Positions 56,513 to 64,000 of a stretch of 64,000 nucleotides of DNA are shown piece after piece. The position numbers and the translations under genes are program-made. Source of the stretch: Bettongia penicillata ogilbyi (taxonomy: Eukaryota; Chordata; Mammalia; Diprotodontia; Potoroidae); assembly GCA_023548195.1 (NCBI GenBank), contig JAJHZJ010000311.1:7232811-7296810 (forward strand), given 5' to 3'. Below the pieces are notes generated by a model, which saw only the letters and a list, made by a program, of their open reading frames with translations, ran no database searches and was not told the DNA's origin. The first letter of the stretch is position 1. Every line of letters starts with the position of its first letter.

Positions 56513-56655
56513 TTTCAATTATATATTCTAATATTATTATATTATATCATTATAATATTTATTATAATTATATATTATATTATATATAATATTATAATGA
56601 CTATAATATATTATTATAATATTCTATATTATTTCACTTATATATTCACTATACT
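56513..56655. repeat. AT-only palindrome-rich tract
   Basis: Almost purely A/T, with TATAATATTATTATA-like self-complementary units. It is framed by the near-repeat TATTTCAATTATATATTCTA / TATTTCACTTATATATTCAC at its two ends. Confidence 0.9.
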
Positions 56656-56977
56656 TATTATTATTAGTTGACCACAAAAAGCAAATGATTTGACTGCATA
56701 TTTCTTTTAACACAATACAAGGTTCTGTGACATATATAACAAAAGATAACTATCAATCCTCTCTTAATCGTGAGAGGCAAAATAGGAAATGTACACTTGC
56801 AAAAGATGTTTGTCACAGTCAAAAAGTACTTGCATTGTAGAGTGCAAATTAAAGTGTTAGTACTTATTATATAATGAGGTACACCAGATGCTCCTATCTG
56901 CTGATGACATTGTGGAGACTACATGAAGGTCTAGCACATTCAGGATATCCTTAATGAACGACATAATCATTTAAATC
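56656..56977. other. No gene or recognised repeat
   Basis: Mixed sequence between the AT tract and a SINE. Confidence 0.4.
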
Positions 56978-57212
56978 ATTGGGGCAGTTAGGTGGCTCAG
57001 TGGATAGAGTGCAGGCTCTGAAGTCAGGAAGAGATGAACTCAAATACAGCCTCAGCCATGTACTGTATGTGATCCTGGGCAAGTCACTTAACCCTGTTTG
57101 CCTCAGTTTGCTTATTTCCAAAATAAGCTGGAGAAGAAAATGGTAAAGTACTTCAGTATCTTTACCAAGAAAATCCTAATTGAGTCATTCAAAAGAATCT
57201 GTACAATGATGC
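56978..57212 (+). mobile_element. Long WSINE1/Mar-type SINE
   Basis: 'GGGGCAGTTAGGTGGCTCAG', 'TGGATAGAGTGCAGGCTCTG', 'AAGTCAGGAAGAGATGAACT', 'GATCCTGGGCAAGTCACTTA', 'CTGGAGAAGAAAATGGTAAA' and 'TTACCAAGAAAATCCTAATT'. Full-length long form. No clear target duplication found. Confidence 0.88.
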
Positions 57213-57525
57213 ATATTAGAAAATTCAAATTATTTGATGAAAAATATTTATTGTGCAAACCTTGAAATGCAGTTCTATGGAAAATCCATAGCATTAGTCA
57301 TCAGTAATTATGCTTTAAAGACAAGGCCTTGCATATAGATATTGATCTGTCCTATAAATGAATAAGAGGAGAAGGCTGAATCATCTTTGGGAAACTCTTT
57401 TGCACTTTAAATAACTCCAAATTTCTCTCTGAAATAAAAATCACTTTTTAAACAATATTCTTTTAGTCCTAGAGCATGACTGTGAGTCAAGATACATGAC
57501 AGTCTTTAAATAATTGAAGTCATGG
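57213..57525. other. No gene or recognised repeat
   Basis: AT-rich. Nothing recognised. Confidence 0.4.
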
Positions 57526-57575
57526 GTCACTTACCAAATGGCGGCCCTCATAGCAGGGAGATGTTTCAAAATACA
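57526..57575 (-). mobile_element. Short fragment of the 55170-55530 repeat family
   Basis: 'CACTTACCAAATGGCGGCCC' then 'GCAGGGAGATGTTTCA' matches 55450-55488 (CCCTTAGCAAATGGAGGCCC, GCAGGGAGATGTTTCA). Confidence 0.6.
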
Positions 57576-57773
57576 AAGGATAGTTTGATAAAAATGCAGG
57601 GGTTTTCAAGAAGACCACAGTACTTTTTTATCAAAGAGCTTCCCTAAAGAGGTGGTGCAAAAAGTATTATTAAGGGATGTATAACTGGAAAAGAAAGTCC
57701 ATCTACCTCAAATCTGGGAAGAGGGGAAGTGAGGAAAAATGTAGTGACATACATACACACTCTCTCTCCCCAT

Positions 57774-57774
57774 A

Positions 57775-57811
<37 letters not shown>

Positions 57812-57828
57812 ATATATACATCTGTCTA
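57774..57828. repeat. (GT)n(ATGT)n microsatellite
   Basis: TGTGTGTGTGTGTGTGTGTG followed by TATGTATGTATGTATG and TATATATAC. Confidence 0.95.
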
Positions 57829-57884
57829 GATAGATACACAGATATAGATGACAATCATCCATATGTATGCCAATTGGACCCATC

Positions 57885-58205
57885 CAGCAGGAAGTAGTTC
57901 CATGAGAGGAAGCAAGGAGGCAACATTATACAGTGGAAAAAGTCTTTGACTTGTTCTCATGAAAGGTCTAGGTTCAATCCCTGACCCTGAAACTTGGCTT
58001 CTGAGTGACCTGACCAAGATATTTAACCTCTTATTCAAAAATCATTTATTAAAACCTTACTATGTGTGACGCACCGAAGCTTGTTTTTCTCATCTGTGAA
58101 ATCTCTGCATGCTTTTTGTCTTTATACATGTGGTTATTGTGAGGAGCAAATAATGGAAATGATGCATTTTATAAACCTTGATGGAAAATATAAATGCAAA
58201 CTATT
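57885..58205 (+). mobile_element. MIR split by an L2-like piece
   Basis: MIR 5' half at 57885-58036 (AACATTATACAGTGGAAAAA, GGTTCAATCCCTGACCCTGA, GAGTGACCTGACCAAGATAT) and 3' half at 58080-58205 (TTTTTCTCATCTGTGAAATC, GTGGTTATTGTGAGGAGCAA). Between them, 58037-58079 reads AATCATTTATTAAAACCTTA and CTATGTGTGACGCAC, an L2-like antisense end. Confidence 0.65.
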
Positions 58206-58289
58206 GTGCCTAGGATTGCAAATAACATCTAGCAAAAAGTTTTTTTTCATATGCCAAGTGGAGAGCTTGACAACTCACTTTTGAAACAG

Positions 58290-59559
58290 ACTGTATCTGC
58301 AACTCCATCTTGAAGAAACCTTCTGCAAGGAAACAGGAACAGAAAGTGGGTAATGCAGCACATAATCATAAAGAGATTCTACATCACAAGCTGTACAGAT
58401 TTACTGGAGTGCACAGCATGTTCAGAGAAGACTATGAGCTCTGGTGTGAGGGCTGCTGAGCCCTATTCTCATCTTTAGTGTCTATCTAATCTACCCAACT
58501 CTCACCTGTGGCTCCAAGAAGTGGTAGCATGAATAGTGGCCACACCTGGGTCAACCATTTAGGCAGACAGGTTAAACCAGGCTGACGGTAAATGAGGAGT
58601 CTAAAGCGTGTTGGTAAGTTAAGGGGGTGTCTAAGCCAAGCATGTGAAAACCTCCCGGTAGAATGGGCAGATAAAACCAATTTGTTCCAATGTCATGAAA
58701 GAGGCAAAAAGCAGGCTCTGTGGAACAATTAGGGCTTGGTTAGACATAAAAGACACCAAAGTCATCCACTGCAACCTGAGCTATCACTAGTTGTCTTGAC
58801 TCTGTCCTGTCACTGGATTGTGATGACTCCAGGAAGAGAGAGTGTGGCCAAGGATTTTGGGCAACTCTAACTCACTTAAATCTAATTTATGCATGAATCT
58901 AAAGACATTTTACCATTTTTATGTATCTCAAAGTCCTGGTGACAGGCAAGTGACAAAGCAGCAGGTGAGGATACAGTGGGAGCTATAGTGCAAACTTGCA
59001 CACAGGTGACCCACACCTTAGGGCCATCTTCTCAGTGGAAGTAGCAGAGAGATTTGGCAGAAGCCTTTAAAGACTGCACTGCTCACTTCCTGGTGTGAGG
59101 AAAGGGCTAAAAAAAGTACCTGAAAAACTGTCTCTTTTACCTAATTTTGACCAGTTTACTGAGTTAGGTAGAGATGTCACCCTGTGATAGAAAGACAAAA
59201 AGTATAGAAAAACTTCTGCAAAGATGATTTCACTCACTATCAGCACATGGAATGTATAAATGCTTAAAAATATACTTAAAAAATATACTTGTAAAAAATG
59301 CAAAATCCAGGAAATCTGAAAGACAAACAGCTCTTGTTGCAAGAGAACTAAGCAGGTATCATATCCAAATAGCAGATCCTGAGTGAAACAAGGCTGGCAA
59401 GAAAAGGCCAGTTTACCAAAGTTGGAGCTGGATACACATTACTCTGGGTGACCACAGTGAAGGGGAGTGCTGTAAGGTTGGCAGAGGTTCTGCAACCAAA
59501 ACTCATCTAGTCAATAAACCTGTATGCCTACCCAAAGGAGTGAATGACAGGTTCATGAT
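58290..59559 (+). mobile_element. RTE (BovB-like) LINE, left part: 5' region and N-terminal endonuclease
   Basis: 58290-59220 is a 5' region shared with 33310-33620. From 59227 the endonuclease domain is readable: ISLTISTWNV (the TWNVRTL block), then KTNSSCCKRTKQVSYPNSR (equivalent to RTALVARELxRYxIDIAALSE) and TCMPTQRSE*QVHDD up to the break at 59559. The element is inactive because of stops and frameshifts. It continues at 62540, with a HAL1 insertion between. Confidence 0.78.
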
Positions 59560-59575
59560 GATGTTATTGTCACTT
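59560..59575 (+). repeat. Left 16-bp target-site duplication of HAL1 copy 4
   Basis: GATGTTATTGTCACTT, repeated exactly at 62524-62539. Confidence 0.97.
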
Positions 59576-60407
59576 TTTTTTTCTCTTTTTTTTTATTTAA
59601 TTAACTTTTTACATTCATTTTCACAAAATTTTGGGTTCCAAATTTTCTCCCCTTTTATCCCCTCCCCCCACCCCAATAGCCCAAGCAATCTAATTTTCCC
59701 TATCTCCAATCTGCCCTCTCTTCTGTCATCCCTCCCTTCTCTTGTCTCCATCTTCTCTTTTCTCCTGTAGGGCCAGATGACTTTCTATTCCTCATTAACT
59801 GTATGTCTTCTTTCCTAGTTACAACAACAATATTAAACAGTTGTTCCTAAAACTTTGAGTTCCAAATTCTCCCTATCCCTCCCTCCCCACCCATTCCCTT
59901 TGGGACGGCAGGCAATTCAATACAGGCCCTATCTGTGTAGTTTTGCAAATGACCTCCCTGATAGTCATGTTGTGTAAGACTAACTGAATTACCATCCCTC
60001 CTAACCTGCCCCCCGTTGTTTCTCTTCTGTCTTTTGATCCTATCACTCCCCAAGTGTTGACTACAAATTGCTCCCTCCTCCCTTTGCCCTCCCTTCCATC
60101 ATCCCCCCCCTTGCAATATCTCCTTCTCCCCCGCTTTCTTATACTGTAAGATAGGTTTTCATACCAAAATGAGTGTGCATTTCACTCCTTCGTTTAGTCA
60201 AATGTGATGAGGGTAAACTTCTTGTTTTTTTTTTTTCCTTTCTCAGCTCTCCTCTTTTTCCCTCCACTAAAAAAATCTCCTACTTGCCTCTTAAATGACA
60301 TATAGTTACCCCCTCTTTCCTCCCACTACATTTCTCTCTCACCATTTACCTTAATTTCTTTTAAGGTATGGTCCCATCCTATTCAGTTCACTCTGTGCTC
60401 TCTGTCT

Positions 60408-60462
60408 CTGTGTGTGCATGTGTGTATGTGTGTGCATGTGTGTACATGTGTATGTGTGGTCC
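60408..60462. repeat. (GT)n-rich microsatellite in HAL1 3'UTR
   Basis: TGTGTGTGCATGTGTGTATG and similar units, just 3' (element sense) of the ORF1 stop, at the same place as the repeats at 2078, 10803 and 22375. Confidence 0.92.
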
Positions 60463-60592
60463 CACCAACTACATAGATACTGAAAAGTTTTAAGAGTTAG
60501 AAATATTGTCTTTCCCTGTATGAATGTAAACAGTTCACTTCTGGTAAGTCCCTTAATACTTCTCTTTGCTGTTTTCTTTTTCATGCTTCTTC

Positions 60593-61702
60593 TCATTCTT
60601 GTGTTTGAAAGTCAAATTTTCTTTTCAGCTCTGGTCTTTTCATCAAGAATGATTGAAAGTCCTCTGTTTCATTGAAAGACCATATTTTCCCTTGAAGTAT
60701 TATACTCAGTTTAGCTGGGTAGGTGATTCTTGGTTTGAGTCCTAGTTCCTCTGCCTTCTGGAATATCCTATTCCATGCCCTTCAATCCCTTAATGTAGAA
60801 GCTGCTAGATCTTGAGTTATCCTGATTGTATTTCCACAGTACTGGAATTGTTTCTTTCTAGCTGCTTGCAAGATTTTTTCCTTGAGCTGGGAGTTCTGGA
60901 ATTTGGCCACAATGTTCCTAGGAGTTTCTCTTTTTGGATCTCTTTCAGGTGGTGATCGATGGATTCTTTCAATACTTATTTTGCCCTCTGGTTCTAGAAT
61001 GTCAGGGCAGTTTTCCTTGATAATTTCATGGAAAATGATGTCTAGGCTCTTTTTTTGATCATGAGTTTCAGGTAGTCCCATAATTTTTAAATTGTCCTGT
61101 CCTGGATCTATTTTCCAGGTCAGTTGTTTTTCCCATGAGATATTTCACATTGTCTTCCATTTTTTCATTCTTTTGGTTTTTGTTTTGTGATTTCTTGGGT
61201 TTCTCAGAAAGTCATTAGACTCCCATCTGCTCCATTCTAATTTTGAGGGAACTATTAAATTCAGTGAGCTTTTGAGTCTCTTTTTCCATTTGGCTCATTC
61301 TGCTTTTGAAAGCATTCTTCTCCCCTCATTGGCTTTTTGAACCTCTTTGGCCAATTGAGTGAGCCTATTTTTCAAGGTGTTAATTTCCTCAGCATTTTTT
61401 TTGGGTCTCCTTTACCAAGGTATTGACCCGTTTTTCATACTTTTCTTGCATGTCTCTCATTTCTCTTCCTAGTTTTTCCTCTACCTGTCTAACTTGGTTT
61501 TCAAAATCCTTTTTGAGCTCTTCCAAGGCCTGAGCCCACCCACCATCCCCCTGGGGTGTCTGTGGTACTGAGGCCCCGCCCTCCACGTCTTTCCCTGATG
61601 GCAAGAATACGTCCTCATCTTCGTCAGATCCGAAGGTCGGGATCATTTGCATTTGTTGGAAAAAACTCTCTATAGTCTTATTTTTCTTCCTTTTCTAGGC
61701 AT
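60593..61702 (-). pseudogene. HAL1 ORF1 (L1 ORF1p-like RNA-binding protein), few lesions
   Basis: About 370 codons in length. The start at 61702 (MPRKG) is the ATG shared with copies 2 and 3. One small frameshift within the first ten codons separates it from the open frame at 61652. Domains in order: an acidic N-terminus (FGSDEDEDVFLPSG, 61630-61590); a coiled coil (WAQALEELKKDFENQVRQVE, 61535-61470, continuing to about 61260 through further frameshifts); an RRM-like middle; and the C-terminal domain, open from 61081 to 60782 (MGLPETHDQKKSLDIIF, then IHRSPPERDPKRETPRNIVA, then QAARKKQFQYCGNTIRIT). The tail reads KFDFQTQE and a stop at 60593-60595. In L1 this protein forms trimers, binds RNA and acts as a chaperone. 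A minimum of several indels means no full protein is made here. Confidence 0.85.
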
Positions 61703-62523
61703 TTTTTACTTGACTTCTGAGATTCCTTTCCACCCCCGCCTGGATCCACCCAGCTAGTGCTTGGCCTCTGAGATTCAAATGGGCTTTCTGGCAGCAAGCT
61801 TTAGTTCTGGTGCTGGGGTGGGGGCAGGGCCGCCTCCCAGGCTCAGTTCCCTCAGGGGCTTTATGCAGAGATTTTCAGGAACAGAGCGGGTGGGGGCGGG
61901 GTGGGGGGCCCGTCTCCTAGGCTCAGTTCCCTCGGGGGCTTTATGCAGAGGCCTTCAGTAATAGAGCGGGGTGGGGGCAGGGCCATCTCCCAGGGTCAGC
62001 TCCGTCAGGTTTTATGCAGAAATCTTCTGTAATGAAGATCCTGCCTGCTGTTGGGGGATTCCTGAGTCCTGGGCCGCTGCCGCCTCAGCCACCGCCCACG
62101 CCTCTGCCACTTCCTGCCCCCATCTCTTCCGCCGCCGCTTCCTCCCGAGGGGGCCCGAGTCACGGAGACGCCCTGCTCCCCTTCTCATCCAGCCCAGCCT
62201 TCTTTCTCACTGACCTGTAGCTTCTGTGGGCGAAGGGACTTTCCCGGCTGCCCGAGCTTCCGTGTCTGAAGCCTGCTCAGGTCAGCTTCTCTGGGGCCTC
62301 GGCCAGAGCAGTGTTGGGGTGGGGTCCGCTTTCCGGGGTGCGACTGACCGTGGGGATGGGTCTCCAGGGCTCCCTGGAACGGAAATCTCTTCCACTCTGT
62401 TTCTGCACACCTTGTATTGACCCAGAAGTTATGGGGGGTCTCTTTTTACATTAATTCTATGGGCTTTGTTTTTGGAGCTCGTAAACGTGCGTCCTTCTAC
62501 TCCGCCATCTTGGCTCCGCCCCC
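61703..62523 (-). promoter_or_regulatory. GC/CpG-rich 5'UTR promoter region of HAL1 copy 4
   Basis: The only strongly GC- and CpG-rich stretch in the window. In L1 elements the 5'UTR acts as an internal RNA polymerase II promoter. Here the start carries a GC-box (GGGGGCGGAGCC, complement of 62512-62523) overlapping CCAAGATGGC (62513-62504), a YY1-type site found at the same position in human L1. Tandem units lie at 61815-62036. Activity is inference. Confidence 0.6.
61815..62036 (-). repeat. Three tandem ~75-bp units in HAL1 5'UTR
   Basis: Units at about 61815-61887, 61888-61966 and 61967-62036 share GGGGTGGGGGCAGGGCC, CTCC(C/T)AGG(C/G)TCAG(T/C)TCC, TCAGGGGCTTTATGCAGAG and a TTCAG(G/T)AA(C/T)AGAGC end (plus-strand text). 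The third unit is the most diverged. Confidence 0.85.
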
Positions 62524-62539
62524 GATGTTATTGTCACTT
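62524..62539 (+). repeat. Right 16-bp target-site duplication of HAL1 copy 4
   Basis: GATGTTATTGTCACTT, partner of 59560-59575. Confidence 0.97.
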
Positions 62540-64000
62540 GCAGAAAAGTGCCATACCACCCTGAGTAAGCTCTTGCCATGATGAAACTTGATTACATCAG
62601 AGTGACTTTAATGCTAGAGTAGACAGATACTATTTCATGCAGGGAGTTCTTGAGAGGATTGAGTTAGAAACAGCAACAGCAATCGTCACTCACAACTAAA
62701 GACTTGTGCATCTCATGACCTTCTTATCACCAACACCTTCTTCTGTTTACCTAAATGCAATAAAACTTCATGGATGTACCCCTGCAGCAAACACTGGCAT
62801 TTAATAGGATATGTCATTGTAAGAAGAGACAGACAAGAGGTGAGAGTGACGAAAGTGATATGTGGTACAGAGTGCTGTACTGATCATAGACTTATCCATT
62901 CCAAGTTAAATATTTGCACTTTACAAAAGTGCAAATCCAAGGCAAGATGATTATCAGAAGTTAATGTCAAGAGACTGGAGCACTTCTCTGAAAAACAATT
63001 GTTGCTAACTTGGAGGAAAAGCTGAGTCAACACACAGTTGGCACAGTGGAGCAGAAAAGAAGTGGGCAAATTTCAGAGATGTGTACAGCACTGCATTTGC
63101 TCATCTGAGTCAGAACACTCGCAAACTGATTTGACAAAAATGATGGGAAAATTCAGAAGCTGATAAATGAAAAGCAAGAATTCCACAGGTTATACCAGCA
63201 GGATAGGTCCTCTATCTCTATAGTATTTAACTCCATCAAAAGTAAAGCACAAGCAAAGCTTAGAGATACAGGATTCCTTGGCTCAGTAAGAAGGCAGATG
63301 AAATTCAGTTTTACACTGATAATAACAAACCAAAGCCTTTTTACGATGCCCTTTTATGGCCTATTTATGGGCCAAAGACATATAGTACACCTCAGCTACT
63401 CAGTGCTGATGGAGCCACATTGACTAATGATCAGGACATAATCCTGGAAAGATGGGCCAAACACTCCCGCAGTCTTCTCAACAGACCACCATCTATCAAA
63501 GTTGAAGTCACTGATGGTTTAGCTCAGGTTGAAGTCAATCCCTCTCTATTCAAATTTCCAAAAAGAAGGTGATACTTCTTTTCTGTGGCAAAGCACTTGG
63601 TACTGATTCTATTCCAGTTGAGACTTACAAGGGGGGGGTGGGCACAGCTTACATATAAGGTGACTGAAATTTTCTGGGTTATATGGCAAGAGAGAGTTAT
63701 CTCCTAGCAGTTCAAGCATAAGTTCACTGTTCATCTCTATAAAGGGAGGGGAAATAGACTGTGCTATGATAATTACTGTCACTGGCAGCGAGATTCTTGC
63801 CAGAGTCCTTCTTAGTAAGCTGATCTTTCATCTGGAAAAGCTGAAGAACAATAAAAATGGTGTTTGCTCCTCGACAGCTCCAGGAGAAATATCAGAAACA
63901 GAACAGAGGTTTACATGCAATGTTTGTTGATCTGACCAAAGCTTTTGATACTATTAGACATGAAAGCTTGTGTGAGACCATGGCAAAATCATCAGTATTA
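62540..64000 (+). mobile_element. RTE (BovB-like) LINE, right part: endonuclease C-terminus and RT start, runs off window
   Basis: Resumes directly after the HAL1 (TCRKVPYHPE). The endonuclease C-terminus is well preserved: SQLKTCASHDLLITNTFFCL (62687-62745), KTSWMYPCSKHWHLIGYVIV (62763-62822) and the catalytic DH of TDHRLIHSKLNI (62879-62915). The RT begins with SIYSNFQKEGDTSFLW-type decayed sequence, a PxDFKxxFTVHLYKGRGN block near 63705-63750, then the conserved VDLTKAFDT (63926-63952), which contains the first RT aspartate. Stops and frameshifts are present. The 3' end lies beyond 64000. Confidence 0.8.

Larger units (their letters stand above)
59576..62523 (-). mobile_element. HAL1-type (ORF2-less L1) element, copy 4, complete, antisense
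   Basis: Read on the minus strand: start GGGGGCGGAGCCAAGATGGC at 62523; a GC-rich 5'UTR (62523-61703) with three tandem units; ORF1 (61702-60593); then directly a 3'UTR with a (GT/CA)n (60408-60460) and a long polypurine tract; and an end AGTTAATTAAATAAAAAAAA (poly-A at 59576-59598). Total length is 2,948 bp, about half an L1. A perfect 16-bp target duplication and a complete 5' end show that this ORF2-less form is the unit that was inserted, not a later deletion product. Mobilisation would need L1 endonuclease/RT in trans (family knowledge). It disrupts the RTE endonuclease. Confidence 0.92.

Noticed and set aside
61815..62036. Regularly spaced repeats considered as a CRISPR-like array
   Set aside because: The units are contiguous with no unique spacers, in a eukaryotic retrotransposon 5'UTR.
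61761..62420. Several plus-strand open frames in GC-rich sequence
   Set aside because: They lie antisense in the HAL1 5'UTR. Stop codons are rare there because of GC content, and the repeated residues come from the tandem units.
61703..62523. CpG-rich island considered as a host gene promoter
   Set aside because: It is wholly contained between the HAL1 start and ORF1 and is bounded by the element's target duplication, so it arrived with the element.

Overview
The window reads as intergenic or intronic chromosome from a marsupial (metatherian). It is AT-rich, has no long open reading frame, and is packed with nested, decayed retrotransposons. The clues to a marsupial are CORE-SINE copies of the WSINE1/Mar type (tRNA-like head with GGATAGAG and GAGTCAGGAAGA, then the MIR core), L1 copies with marsupial-type 3' ends, two kinds of RTE-clade LINE, and RTE-tailed short repeats. 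The species cannot be read from the sequence. I found no host protein-coding gene, rRNA, true tRNA or CRISPR array. Family names come from memory of motifs and have not been checked against a repeat library.

Layout. 1-8.8 kb: L2 tail, MIRs, a truncated half-L1 (HAL1) copy (1471-2936), and an old L1 ORF2 plus 3' end (about 2.94-7.58 kb) riddled with later insertions. One of these is a 167-bp segment about 96% identical to a segment 4.2 kb upstream. 8.8-11.6 kb: a near-complete HAL1 with broken ORF1 and no ORF2. 11.6-21 kb: MIR, L2, SINE and hAT-like relics in otherwise unique sequence, with one exon-like segment at 13547-13611. 21-27 kb: L1 ORF2 split by an antisense HAL1 (21553-24143), an RTE 3' end and a tail-to-tail L1 pair. 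27-37 kb: mostly L2 plus an old L1 5'UTR/ORF1. 37-41 kb: an L1 whose ORF2 has lost its reverse-transcriptase region and which carries a nested antisense L1. 41.7 kb: a hAT MITE with 8-bp target duplications. 42-52.5 kb: L2, antisense L1 ORF2, and sense L1 ORF2 copies with a SINE and a MIR inserted. 52.6-54.4 kb: fragments of a second RTE type. 55-58 kb: interspersed-repeat, SINE and MIR fragments. 58.3-64 kb: an RTE element (endonuclease, then start of the reverse transcriptase) that runs off the right edge. It is interrupted by a 2.95-kb antisense HAL1 flanked by a perfect 16-bp target-site duplication.

The main theme is the four HAL1-type elements. Each is an L1 relative in which ORF1 leads straight into a polypurine 3'UTR, with no ORF2. 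They presumably moved using L1 machinery supplied in trans. The youngest-looking copy (59576-62523) keeps a GC-rich, CpG-rich 5'UTR with three tandem ~75-bp units and a YY1-like/GC-box start. It is the only GC-rich island in the window.
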